64,000 bases of DNA from Troglohyphantes excavatus (GCA_963932185.1 OZ010678.1:26265173-26329172), one strand, 5' to 3'; shown: positions 32,755 to 44,290, numbered from the stretch's first letter. Notes: generated from the letters alone by a model not told the origin. A program made the numbers and translations.

Positions 32755-33735
32755 AACAACGATACATGTAAAAATACTCACTTATTTTGATTAATTGTAA
32801 AACAACTAATTTATTTTGATTAATTGTAAAAAAATTAAATTATTTTAATTAATTGTAAAAAAAATAATTATTTTTATTAATTGTAACAAAACTCAATTAT
32901 CTTGATTAAATGTAAAAAAAACTAAATTATTTTGATTAATTGTAAAAATCTCAATTGTTTTGATTAATTGTAAAAAAAAACTCAATTATTTTGATAATTG
33001 TTAAAAAACTCAATTATTTTAATAAATAGTAAAAAAAAACTCAGTTATTTTGATTAATTTAAAAAAACTCAAATATTTTGATTAATTGTAAAAAAAACAC
33101 AAATAAGATTAATTGTAAAAAACAACTCTTCGACGAATTGTAAAAATCTCAATTGTTTTGATTAATTGTAAAAAAAACTAAATTATTTTGATTAATTGTA
33201 AAAAAACTCAATTATTTTGATTAATTGTAAAAAAACTCAATTATTTTGATTAATTGTAATACAACTAAATTATTTTTATTAATTGTAAAACAACTAAATT
33301 ATTTTGATTAATTGTAAAATACATTCAATTATTTTAATTAATTGTAAAAAAACTTAATTATTTTGGTTAATTGTAAAAAAACTCAATTATTTTAATGAAT
33401 TGTAAAAAAAAACTCAGTTTTTTTATTAATTAAAAAAAAACTCAAATATTTTGATTAATTGTAATAAAAACTCAAATAAGATTAATTGTAAAAAAAACTT
33501 TTCGACGAATTGTAAAAAACTCAATTATTTTGATTAATTGCAAAAAAAATTCAAATATTTTGATTAATTGTAAAAAAACTCAAATATTTTTATTAATTGT
33601 AAAAAAAACTCAATTATTTTGATTAATTGTAATACAACTAAATTATTTTTATTAATTGTAAAACAACTCAATTATTTTGATTAATTGTAAAATACATTCA
33701 ATTATTTGGATTAATTGTTAAAAAAAACTCAATTA
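32755..33735. repeat. 30-bp AT-rich minisatellite, about 33 units
   Basis: Units of AATTATTTTGATTAATTGTAAAAAAACTC, 27-32 bp. A variant CTTTTCGACGAATTGTAAAAA recurs near 33125 and 33498, an offset of about 373 bp, again suggesting block duplication. Confidence 0.9.
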
Positions 33736-33798
33736 TATTATCGTCCAATTCCAAAACGTTGTTGCGCGCTTCGGAGAAGAAGCCCATAAAATTTTTAA

Positions 33799-34500
33799 GG
33801 GGGTCCGATACCTTCGACATTTTTTTTCTTTATTTTTATACTTGTACAATCCAATTTTTTTCTCTTTCTAAATATGCATAAAAAACCATTTTAAGACGCT
33901 CAATTTTTTTTTTAAATTGCACATTTATTTTTAAATTAAAAGTTTAGTAAATTTTTTAACAATTTTAAAATTCCTACTCCTTTTTTGTTTTTCAATATTT
34001 TGAAGCAATTTTTTTATTTAAGATCTTGAATAATATGTAAATAGATGTATGCATTCAAATTTTGATTCAGATACATCACTTTAAAAAAATAAAATATATT
34101 AGAAATTTTGGAAAAAAAATTGACGAAAAAAAATAAAATTCCACTTTAAGTGGTTTTAATAAACAAATTATGGTAAAAAATAGGAAATCTTAATGCATAC
34201 ATCTATTTAAAATATATTTATCTTGCTATACCCACAAAAATTATGATTTTAAGTATAATAGTAAAAAAGCCTTAGCATTTTTAGTGTTCATTAAATTTCA
34301 AAACCACGAACAGAGATATTTTAAAGTTTACATATGATACAACTATGTTATAGGAACACATCATTAAAACATTCATAACTAAAAAAGTAATAGGAATTTT
34401 TTGAAGCAGTTTTTTGTGAGTTATTAAGATAAGTTTGAATATTATTTTTTAAATATAAAAAAAAATGACTTTTTTTGCGAATTTTGGGTATCGGACCCCC
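33799..34500. mobile_element. TTAA-flanked MITE
   Basis: A 702-bp element with perfect 14-bp terminal inverted repeats GGGGGTCCGATACC, flanked on both sides by TTAA (33795-33798, 34501-34504). TTAA targets suggest piggyBac, though the ends differ from the usual CCC start. AT-rich inside, no transposase. Confidence 0.82.
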
Positions 34501-34504
34501 TTAA

Positions 34505-35755
34505 ATCAACTTTTTTTCGTATTATATCTTATTCCTACTCATGGAATTAAACAAGGTGTGTTGTTAAATGTGTAAAATACCGTAATTTGCTTAATTCCGA
34601 ATGTATAAATAAAATATAAAATTAATAAAGTGTGATTAAAAAATGTGATGGAGCTTGTTCTTCGGACTCGTGTATGATTTTTTAACGTTATAAATTATGT
34701 ACTTCATTTTTTAGTCATAAATAATAAAAGTTCTGTAAATACTTTAATGCTTCTTGATATATTTACATTTGGAACTTACTTGGCATTTAACATTAATCAT
34801 CGCTTTTTATCCACGAAAATTTATTTAGTTCTTTTTACAAAAGAAGAATTCTTTTTCAATCCATTGTGTAGTTACTTTGACAGAAAAAAGTTTCGAAAAA
34901 ATGTACGTACTTTGCAAACCCAGAATCGATTCGAAAATTGCAATATATTTCCTTCGAATAAAATACAACGTGCAACGCCCCGTTGCCTATCCCCCCTCAA
35001 GACAGTAAAATAAATAAAAATTTATGGTCGCATAAATTTGTTAGGTAATATAAGTGGAAATCGTCGAAAATTGAAATCTCAAAAAATTCCATTCTACACA
35101 TTTTTCATGGCGAGAGAACAGCAGTAAAAGGCATGCGCGTTAAAACGAATGCCTTTTTATTCTATGCCTAATCTGTATGGGGAAATGCATGCGCTGAGTT
35201 CAATCCCAAAAGTAACATAAAATAGCCAAATACAATTTCGTCGACACTGAGCCTTTTAGAATTGAGTTTCGTTTTTTTTTTTTATGTTCGTTCCAGAACA
35301 TCTTTATTTTAATGCCGTTTTTTATTTATTCGTCCATTGTTCGAAAAAGTTCTTGATCGGGAAAAAGCAGACTTTTTTCGGGAATACAATTACCTCTTGG
35401 GACATCAAACGATATTCCAGGTTTTCGAAACGAATATAATAATTCGAAACCTCATGGGGAAACTGCGGAAAGAACAGAACGCAAAAAAGGAAAATCGTTC
35501 GTCATTCTTTTTCTTTTGTTTTTATGTAGGCAACTATAAGTAAACATGCATCGTTCATAGGTTAATCTATTTTTATGTGTCTTCTTTTATTTCCAAGATG
35601 GCGCCGGGTTCGTGAAACATAGCAAAAGTAATAATGCGTTTAATAGGAAAGATGTCTTTACAGGGAGGTTTCCAAGGGTAAGTTTTTATATTAAAAAATT
35701 GTGGTGAATTGTTTATAAATGTGATAATATGGGATAAAAATTATAAATGGAGTAT
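34505..35755. other. Unique sequence
   Basis: Two short plus frames (34747-35013, 35337-35543) have no recognisable domain or splice support. 35020-35620 is somewhat less AT-rich. Nothing else seen. Confidence 0.4.
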
Positions 35756-35757
35756 AG

Positions 35758-36462
35758 CCCAGAGAGTTGTAATATTAAATAGAGAGCGCCTTCAATACCA
35801 GACTCTCGTAAGGCCGCGGTGTCAACATTGAAAAGAAAAACTCTCATCACTTGGTTATAGCGCAGCCACATTTGGCGTTCAGACATCTGCAGGAGTTTCA
35901 AATTTGGCGCACTTTCTCCTCTTTTGGTGATAAGGAGTTCTGTCCGTATTCAACTTTTTAACATATATGTACGTATTTACTTATTTTCAAACAATATGCG
36001 CTAAATATTTCATCTTTATTAACGAAACGAAAATATTTTATTTGTGTTCAATACTCGAAGAAGCGAAACTCTTTATATTTCTCAGGTTTCATTGTTTATA
36101 TTTTCTTATTGAAGTATACAAAATAACAATTGAAAGAACTTCGCTTATGGTAAATTTTTTACATAAAAACGTAATGCAATTATTTCAAAACTACAAAGTA
36201 AGAAAAATCTCCTTAATATAACTGTTAAACTCCCTTAAATTGTGCCACTCGTTCAAAAAAAAAAAACGATATTTAAATACAAAATTAAACACAAAACCAT
36301 ATTACAATACTTCGATCTCGTTTAGTTCTTAATGTCGCCAAGGCCTGCCAAGTCATATTGGCGCATGAATGAATTGGCATTTCCACCTATCACGTGGTTT
36401 CAATGATGGACACACGGAAATCAGCATTTTTATTCCTCTATTTGTATCGTTACTCTATGGTA
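35758..36462. mobile_element. TIR-E copy 2
   Basis: Close copy of 7416-8118. TATAGCCCAG flanks both sides (about 35752-35762 and 36462-36471), partly overlapping the element end, so the exact boundary is ambiguous. No recognisable coding sequence. Confidence 0.62.
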
Positions 36463-36825
36463 TAGCCCAGATGTAAAAGCAGCCATATGCACTTTCTTTT
36501 TCCAACTTCAAAACCAGTTATATAAAAATTAATTTTTATAAAAAACGATAATTATTAATTAACAATTGTTATGTTTTGAACGTTTTTGGCGAATTAATCA
36601 TAAATGTTAACATGTTTTGCATGTGCCGTCATTTTGTTTGAAGCAAAACTAGCTATGTGCACATTCCAACAAAACAGAAATCCCGTTCACATTTGCTGGA
36701 TGTAACTGGTTTTGCATTTTATTTGTGTGAAGTGAGGAATTAGCTACTCTTTTTTTATCATACAATTAATACACCTTGTTTCTTCTTATTTCGGAACGGA
36801 GAGCTCTAGATTGGAATCTTTTATA
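36463..36825. other. Unique AT-rich sequence
   Basis: No feature seen. Confidence 0.45.
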
Positions 36826-36827
36826 TA

Positions 36828-37495
36828 TAACTAGCAAAAATACCCGTTCTTCGCACGGTGGTAAATAAAACAACGACAAATGTCAGAAAATATATACATT
36901 TCCTCTTCTCATTGTAGCAAAAAGCCCAATGTGCGGATGTTTTCAGTAATTATTAAATCAAACAAAACTTATGACGTTATTTTATAGTGTCAATAACGAA
37001 ATGAAAATTCTTTAAAATCGCAAACGATATTGTCATCCATGTTAAGTGAATGACATACATTAAAATAGCTATAATAAACGAATGGAACATCGTACAAACT
37101 TAAAAATTACACAAAAAATGTCTAATTTTTCAATTAAAGTTCTCTGTAAATTTCATAAAGCTACGTTGTGTAATTATGGAGAATTTCGTGAAAATATCGG
37201 CATTCTAATCGATTCATAATTTTTTATATTATATTTTCGCTTTTCTTCGTTGATTTTAACTGATTTTACTGTTGCCACTTCGTGAAACTTTACTGAAGTT
37301 CGCTAAAAAATTTCATAATATTCGAATGGAACATCGTAGAGACTCGAAAATAATCACGTTAAAATTCTTATTTTTTGAACTAATTATTCTGTGAATTTCA
37401 AAGATCTACGTTGTGCAGTTATGGAGCTTATTTTGTACTGACAAACACACAAACAGAGATCCGGACACATTTTGAAAATTTCAGCTTTATATATA
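36828..37495. mobile_element. Unclassified retroposon-like repeat
   Basis: Begins ACTAGCAAAAATACCCGTTC and ends ATCCGGACACATTTTGAAAA followed by TATATATGAT. This start and end resemble a widespread arthropod non-autonomous repeat (CCCGTNCTTCGCACGG start, ACACACAAACA..TCCGGACA end). Inside, the motif TAAATTTC(A)TAAAGCTACGTTGTG recurs near 37145 and 37390. Class uncertain. Confidence 0.45.
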
Positions 37496-37496
37496 T

Positions 37497-37840
37497 GATT
37501 AAATATTCTAGAAACTCTCTTTAGCGAACGTTTGTCTTCAATGAAGAAAACAATAGCAAATGCATCACTTTGTTTAGTGAAAGTGGTTTCCCCAATTTCT
37601 TCGAGATAAATTTCAATGTCGTGTGATTTTCTGATTACGTAAGACACGTTTTCTAATTGTTCGATAAATAATATATTTCAGGAGTGGAAAGTGCTACGAC
37701 AATCAGCTAACGTTTAAAAGACATTTTGATACAGAGACAAAATTAAAGTTATGTATTTTAATCTTTTGTAAATACGTAATACGCGTACTAAATTGAGTAA
37801 ATTAAAATTAAAAATCGCGTACTAAATTGTAAAATACGCT
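37497..37840. repeat. Repeat G copy 1
   Basis: AGAAACTCTCTTTAGCGAAC through ATATTTCAGGAGTGGAAAGTGCTACG and an AAACATTTTGATA.. tail. Shares ordered blocks with 38540-38860, 39595-39930 and 42150-42390. The minus frame across it (37384-37647) has no recognised domain. Confidence 0.6.
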
Positions 37841-38384
37841 ACGATCTATTGAACAGAAGAAATGCATGAAGAGGGCAAAATATGAAAAGGCAAAGCAATC
37901 TTATTTATTAAATAATTTGTATTATTTATTTTACTGGTTTCTTAAATTTATCGATATTTATTATACAGCTTATGGGTATGTTAAAGAATTTACAATTAAT
38001 ATCAAGCGACCCAGTCGGGTTCGCAACGCTAAGCCAAAAAAGAAGAAATAACGCCACCTCGCCAAAGCAGCCAACAAGAAACGAAAGCCCGACCGGACTA
38101 GAGCTTATATATACTCTGCACAACTCATAATGTTCAGCCGCGTACGTAAAATATATTTCAGAACCCGAACTACGTTTCGTAAAAAAATAAACTAGTATTG
38201 TTAGAACCATATCAGTGCAACTTTTAATTTAATACAAGAATATTTTTTTTAATTGAAAATCAAAGGATATACGAAGTTTTTTTAATTAGCGTAAAGTTAG
38301 TCGATTTGTAACTTTTTTCAAATTTTGAAGCCCAAATTTGTTAAACAAGCTAGACACTACATTATTTAACCGATTATTTTGATT
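37841..38384. other. Repeat G head and an unclassified insertion
   Basis: 37915-38005 matches the head of repeat G (TTATTTTACTGGT..TTAAAGAATTTAC). 38005-38220 is a less AT-rich insertion ending near TGTTAGAACCATATCAGTGC with a TATA-like TTATATATACTC; it could be part of an LTR, but I see no second copy. Confidence 0.35.
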
Positions 38385-38880
38385 AATAACTTATATTAAA
38401 ATTGATGAATATTTATTATATAGCTTATGATTGTATTAAAGAATATACTATTAATGCATCTTGTTCTTGTAATATATCGAACTTTGAGTTTGGCTTCTTT
38501 AGAAAGGCGACCTCCATAATAACAATTTAATTTATAATTAGAAACTCTCTATACAGAACATTTACCTTCAATGAAGAAAAAATTGGAGTAAGTGCATCAC
38601 TTTGTATTGTATTTGTTGTTTTCACAATTTGTGAAAGTAATAGAGATCACAGCAAATACTGTTTTCGAGATAAAATTTGATGCCGTGTAGTCCTAAGAAA
38701 TATTTTTTAATTGTTCTATAAAGAATATATATTTCAGGAGCGGAAAGTGCTACGCCAATCAGCCAAAGTTGACAAAACATTCTTAACCGATAAAAAATTC
38801 AAGTTACGTTTTCTTATTTGTTTTCGCGTACTCACGTGATAAGTACGTTTTAATTAAATTACTCCAAATCACAATAATAA
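38385..38880. repeat. Repeat G copy 2
   Basis: Most complete copy with head (GATGAATATTTATTATATAGC), middle (AGAAACTCTCTATACAGAAC) and tail (TTTCAGGAGCGGAAAGTGC..ACTCACGTGATAAGTACG). Confidence 0.6.
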
Positions 38881-38887
38881 CTATTCG

Positions 38888-39240
38888 ACTGAATTTAGAC
38901 TGAATTTATTCGTCTAGGTGCCTAGAAGCGAAGCTTCTTTAACCCTTCCTATGAATTTATCTTATCCTAAATATTTGCATGATTTGTTTAGCATAAGGTA
39001 AGAGGACAAAACAGTGACAACACACACACAAAACACAGATCAAAACGTCTAAATCCAGCACATTCTCAGAAAGAGACATGTCCGGGCGCATTAAAGGAGT
39101 CAAAAGATGGGCATGGGGGTTGGTGTCGAGGACAACTGATGATAGGAACAATGAATGGGAACACAAACACCCAAATCCCAGGAAAAACATCTTCCCGCAG
39201 AAATGGTGAATGTACAATGAATTAGGAGAAAGCACATTTC
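38888..39240 (-). mobile_element. LINE 3'-end fragment (same family as 39953-42083)
   Basis: 5'-truncated. Shares with the larger element the 3'-terminal sequence containing CCTAGAAGCGAAGCTTCTTT, CATAAGGTAAGAGGACAAAA and CAAAACGTCTAAATCCAG. The minus-strand 3' end has the hairpin AGAAGCTTCGCTTCT and ends in TTCAGTCTAAATTCAGTC-type tail repeats. The minus frame over it is untranslated-region read-through. Confidence 0.7.
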
Positions 39241-39404
39241 TCTGCTCATAAAATAAAATTCTTCAGTAAATCTGAAGTAAACATGAAGTAGTTAAAAACT
39301 CAATGCTCTCAATACCAAGAGGATGATGGATGCAGAAGCCTCCAACAACAGCCTAGAAGGAGTGATGAGTAGTAATTTGATAAGAAATGTTCATATTTAT
39401 TGAA
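39241..39404. other. Short unique spacer
   Basis: Nothing recognised. Confidence 0.4.
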
Positions 39405-39939
39405 ATACTTCTAATTTATTTTACTGGTATTTTAAATATATCACTTAATTTTCAATTAATGTTCCAAGTTTATGAAGATATATTTTATAGTTATTTTAAA
39501 GAATTTACTATTAATAAACTCGGTCCTGTTTGTATATACTTTATGATTTCGGCATTAGAAATTAGATCTCCAAAATGACAATTACATCTATAGTTAGAAA
39601 CGCTCTATACAGAACATTTACCGTTAATGAATAAACAAGATTCCAAACACTCCGTATTGATTTATAAATTGTGAAGGATCAATCCCAACAATAGAGGTCA
39701 CGACAAGTAGTGTCGTTGATGAGATAAATGTCGATGTAGTTTGAACTTCTGAGTCCAAAGAAGTTTTTTTTTAATTGTTCTATAAACAATATATTTCAGG
39801 AGCGGAAAGTGCTACGTCAATCAGTTAATGTTGACAAAACATTCTAAACCGACACAACATTAAAGTTACGTTTTCTTATTTGTTTTCGCGTACTCACGTG
39901 ATAAGTACGTTTTAATTAAAATTCTCCACATCAAATTAA
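39405..39939. repeat. Repeat G copy 3
   Basis: Head, middle and tail present; its far end is the target site of the LINE at 39953. Confidence 0.6.
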
Positions 39940-39952
39940 GAACGCTCTTATT

Positions 39953-42083
39953 TAGACTGAATTTAGACTGAATTTATTTGTCTAGGTACCTAGAAGCGAA
40001 GCTTCTTTAACCCTTCCTACAAATATATCTGATACATAAATAGTGCATGATTTGAAGTACATAAGGTAAGAGGACAAAACACGTGACAACACACACATAG
40101 AACAAAAAGTCAAAACGTCTAAATCCAGTACATTCTCAGAGTGAGGGTGAACACTGAGATAGACTTAAAATGGCACCGTCGGGGACGAGAGAGTCACAGG
40201 CAGGGAAAAGTTACACTTGATTGGATGAATCCTAAATATGCTTCCTCCTGATTGGAGGGGAGAAAAATTGGCACAAAATTCAAAGAATTCGCCGTATTTA
40301 TCCGCAAGTTGAGTAACACGGTATGATTACTTGGGTAAAAAGTCACAATTGGATGAGAGTTTATCAGATTGGCTGGTAAATGAGCATGCCTCCACCTGAT
40401 TGGAGGGGAGAGTTAACATGGGATGCAGACAGTCTGGCGCCCTTGCTTTCCTGATGAAGGTGCTTCCAGTGCCTTCGCACAATTTTGGAGTAGGATCATT
40501 GATGGTGGGCGGAGCCAAGTCCGACATTAGGGGTGTGCACAGGTGCAGCCACATAAGTTGGTGAACTTTTAGCATGGGATGTGATCGCTTCTTCGGAAGA
40601 GAAGAAGTCGACGATAGCTTGCATTTTTGAAGACACACTTGGCTTTTCTTTGATGGAATTCAAGAGGAACAAAATTCCTTCTTCCCCATTGAAAAGTGAC
40701 TTAAGTTCTTTCAAAAGTTCCAGAAGCGATGCATATTCATTATTTTGCAACTGGGTCGGAGCCTTTGGAGAAGAGTTGTTTACTTTGGTTGGGGCAGAAC
40801 GGTTGTTCACTTTTCGCTTCCTTTGGCAGATTTGTGAGACATGTTCTTTTTCGTTGTTTTCATTTTTGTTGACTTTGGCTTTTGGGAACGCAGGGCATTG
40901 TCGCCATGACGCGACGTGCCCTTCCGTTCCGCAATTGATGCAGGTTGGATGCTCTACCCATTTGATTGTGCATTGACGGGTTTCGTGATTTTCGCCACAT
41001 TTTAGGCATCGGGCAGGCATAGAGCAATTAATTGAGGAATGTCCAAAATGATTACAGTTGTAGCACTGTGCAGCTTTACGTTTAGGACGGAAAAGTTCAC
41101 ATTTGATGTTGAAAAAGCACAAGGTTTTAATATCCAAAATGTTTTGGTTTTCTTGATTTTTTGGGAGTTCAATAAGAAAAATGCCAATTGGAGTTTTAGC
41201 GGGTCTCTTAAAGAATTGGGTACATTTAGTAATGGGAAAACCCAAATTCATAAGCTCATCTTTGACTTCCTCTGGTTTAAACTGAGAGGGAATACCTTTG
41301 ATAACAATTTTAAGCGGTAACTCCACTTTATTAGTGAAGGTAAAAAATCCGCAGTTCACACTTTTCAAATAATCAGTAAGGATGAGACGCAAAACAGCGT
41401 TTGGAACATTAATTTTGATGTAAACACCAGATTTTTCACAGTTAAGGAGACCAAAAGAAAGTTTAGAGAGTTCACTGAGATGTTTACGAGAATCACAATT
41501 GCTTTTAATAAAAATAGGTGGAGGGGGGAGAGAACTCACCTCCTCTCCTGTGTCCATTTTAGTGTTATTGTCGGAGTTGTTGGTGTCAATCACCTGCGCC
41601 TTGTCCACCTGATGGTTGAGGTCGTCTGATGATTGTTCAATTAAAGTGTTATTGTCGGAGTTGTTGGTGCCAGTCACCAGCGCCTTGTCCACATGATGGT
41701 TGAGGTCGACTGATAATTGTTCAACAATATGTGGATTGTCCCTCTTGAAAATTGCAATTTCTTGCATTTCCTTGAAGAGTTCCATGAAAGCTTCAATTTT
41801 GCTGAGCGAATTAATGTCCTTCGACTCCTCCACGATGGGTGGTTCCGTTGGGCACTCACAATTGCTTATTTGAGCTGTAGCTTTAGATTTTGAAGGTTGA
41901 GACTTAAACTTTTCATTTCGACGAGCTTGAGCAGGTGGTTCCTTGAAATCCTTTCCTAACTCCGGCCAATCGTCATGAGAAACATCCATGATTTTGATTA
42001 AAAGAAGAATCCAAATTTAGCGGAGCAAGACGAAAACATAACCGTCGTGAGCTCTCGCCGCAAATGAATGTAACGATCGTAAC
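39953..42083 (-). mobile_element. ORF1-only jockey/X-element-like LINE derivative with 13-bp TSD
   Basis: A 2,131-bp insertion flanked by a perfect 13-bp target-site duplication GAACGCTCTTATT (39940-39952, 42084-42096). On the minus strand it has a 5' UTR of about 94 bp, one intact ORF1 (41989-40496), a 3' region of about 540 bp, a terminal hairpin (AGAAGCTTCGCTTCT) and tail repeats TTCAGTCTAAAT. No endonuclease or reverse transcriptase sequence is present. Because the TSD brackets the whole unit, the deletion existed before insertion; it probably moved in trans using another LINE's enzyme. Confidence 0.85.
40496..41989 (-). CDS. LINE ORF1 nucleic-acid-binding protein (gag-like, zinc knuckles), intact
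   Basis: 497 codons with no internal stop, starting at the first ATG after the 5' UTR. Layout: acidic, low-complexity N-terminus (1-150) with a 28-residue tandem duplication at 88-115 and 116-143; an RRM-like/PRE_C2HC region at about 175-300 (LPLKIVIKGIPSQFKPEEV); three CCHC-type zinc knuckles at about 309-366 (CYNCNHFGHSSINC, CLKCGENHETRQC, CINCGTEGHVASWRQC); a charged tail to 497. This is the ORF1 architecture of jockey/X-element LINEs, which binds the element RNA and packages it. No ORF2 follows. Length is in the usual ORF1 range. Confidence 0.92.
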   Translation of the reverse strand: MDVSHDDWPELGKDFKEPPAQARRNEKFKSQPSKSKATAQISNCECPTEPPIVEESKDINSLSKIEAFMELFKEMQEIAIFKRDNPHIVEQLSVDLNHHVDKALVTGTNNSDNNTLIEQSSDDLNHQVDKAQVIDTNNSDNNTKMDTGEEVSSLPPPPIFIKSNCDSRKHLSELSKLSFGLLNCEKSGVYIKINVPNAVLRLILTDYLKSVNCGFFTFTNKVELPLKIVIKGIPSQFKPEEVKDELMNLGFPITKCTQFFKRPAKTPIGIFLIELPKNQENQNILDIKTLCFFNIKCELFRPKRKAAQCYNCNHFGHSSINCSMPARCLKCGENHETRQCTIKWVEHPTCINCGTEGHVASWRQCPAFPKAKVNKNENNEKEHVSQICQRKRKVNNRSAPTKVNNSSPKAPTQLQNNEYASLLELLKELKSLFNGEEGILFLLNSIKEKPSVSSKMQAIVDFFSSEEAITSHAKSSPTYVAAPVHTPNVGLGSAHHQ

Positions 42084-42119
42084 GAACGCTCTTATTAAAT
42101 TTTTTTATATATTAATTAT

Positions 42120-42400
42120 AATACTTCAAATTTATTTTACTGGTATTTTAATTCCAACAACAGAGGTCACAACAAATACGGTGTTTTCGAGATAAATGTC
42201 GATGTCGTTTGGATTTAGAGTCCAAAAAAGTATTTTTTTTTAATTGTTCTATAAACAATATATTTCAGGAATGAAAAACTATACGTCAATTATGTCATAC
42301 ATGTTGACAACAGATTATTAAAGTGACACAAAATTCAAGTTAAGTATTCTAATCATTTGGTTTCGCGTACTTACGTGTGAAGTACGGTTATGTAATAAAT
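42120..42400. repeat. Repeat G copy 4
   Basis: Head (TTTATTTTACTGGTATTTTAA) fused directly to the middle (ACAACAGAGGTCACAAC) and tail (ATATTTCAGGAATGAAAAAC). Confidence 0.55.
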
Positions 42401-42438
42401 TTATTACCTTTTAATAATAATTATACGAAAATCAAGCA

Positions 42439-42955
<517 letters not shown>

Positions 42956-42959
42956 GCTC

Positions 42960-43150
42960 AACTAGTACTTTTGAGTCTTTAGGGTTTCGAAGGTCGTGGC
43001 TCCGTAGAAGCCTTCGCCTCCAGTATGACAAGTAATTTAGCATAACATTAGATCTAGGCTACATAAATGAAGTTTACCATTGCGAATATGAACTTTGAAG
43101 GGGGCATCTCGGTTAGTGGCATCAACTGGCGTGACTGTTGAACAGGAGGA
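42960..43150 (-). mobile_element. Repeat C copy (probable LINE 3' UTR)
   Basis: Lies directly 3' (minus strand) of the LINE relic at 43200-43625 and matches 5467-5650 and 44130-44290. Confidence 0.55.
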
Positions 43151-43199
43151 GTATTAGGCAGGTCGTTAGTTCTTCAGGATTTTTTTTTAATACAGAAGG

Positions 43200-43625
43200 T
43201 TATCAAGGATTTACAAAAGGTAACTTGCTAGCAAGAGGAGCGCCGCCCTTGGACAGTGATTATGTAGGGGATCTACGTGATCATAGAACACTAGATAATT
43301 TAACTCTTCATTGTCAATATGCTCTATTGGTCCATAGAAGTTAGTGGCTAGCTTACCAATAAATTGAAGTAGTGAGGGCATATGTAGTGAGTTGGCTATG
43401 TCGATGTCGCGTACGAACCATTCGGTCCCCGTGATGTAGACTTTGGAATTTGTCAAAGTTATCAAGTCTGGTTTTACAGGCAAAGGCCCATATGGGGGCT
43501 GCGTATGTAATAATAGGTCTAAGAATGACTTTATATACCAATAGTCTATTGGTTGTCATAGAGAGAACAAGTACTTTAAATACTTTAAAGAAATTTGCAA
43601 CATAAATTAATATATATATGTACAT
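43200..43625 (-). pseudogene. Jockey-type LINE reverse-transcriptase thumb/C-terminal relic
   Basis: First frame: LLVYKVILRPIITYAAPIW. After a frameshift near 43460: WFVRDIDIANSLHMPSLLQF and HNHCPRAALLL. These match the usual LINE ORF2 pattern after the catalytic domain (LY..ILRP..TYA.P.W, P.FVRN.DI..DL..P.L, HPRA). Both ends truncated and frame broken. Confidence 0.75.
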
Positions 43626-44129
43626 ACGCTTTATTCTAATCGTATATCTATTCCAAACTAGTTAGTACCCATGTCACTGCACGCGTATATTTTATTTGTA
43701 ACTGTAAGATACATAGTGGTACATCAATGATATTTACAGACTCAAAGCTAAGTATGATAGCAGGACGAATTTTATTTTCTACATATATTTTTAAACAATT
43801 TATATACATTTTTAATTGCGGCACGATTTTGGGCAGCTAAACAGTATAATTCCTACTCTACACGGGCGTTATTAACACCCGTAATATGAGAGTTTTGCTT
43901 AATAGTCTATTAAAACTAATTTGTCGGAAATGGAGGGGTCTAACAATTCTTCAATCTCCGCCATGATTGGAAGCTGTAATTGTTAGATTTAATTTATGAT
44001 GGAACTTCAACAATATTGTTCAAGATTGTCGTTTTAAGTGTTTTAAGATTCGGATTAGTAAAATACATGTTAATAAATTATTTCAACAGTTCTTCAAAAG
44101 AAAAATGTGTTTGTTTATATGTAAAACTC
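43626..44129. other. AT-rich unique sequence
   Basis: No feature recognised. Confidence 0.45.
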
Positions 44130-44290
44130 TATGAGTCTTCAGGGTTTACGAAGGTCGTGGCTCCGGAAAAGCCTTCGCCTCCAGTATGACAATTAATCAA
44201 ACATAACATTAGCTCTAGGTTACATAAAGTTTATCATTGCAAATATGAACTTTGAAGGGGGCATTTTGGTTAAGGCAGGGTCCTATCAAC
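44130..44290 (-). mobile_element. Repeat C copy
   Basis: GGGTTTACGAAGGTCGTGGC through GAACTTTGAAGGGGGCATTT, as in the copies at 5467 and 42960. Confidence 0.55.

Noticed and set aside
35337..35543. Short plus frame rich in charged residues
   Set aside because: No domain, splice support or homologous copy; length expected by chance.
40581..40976. 131-aa plus frame
   Set aside because: Antisense shadow of the LINE ORF1.
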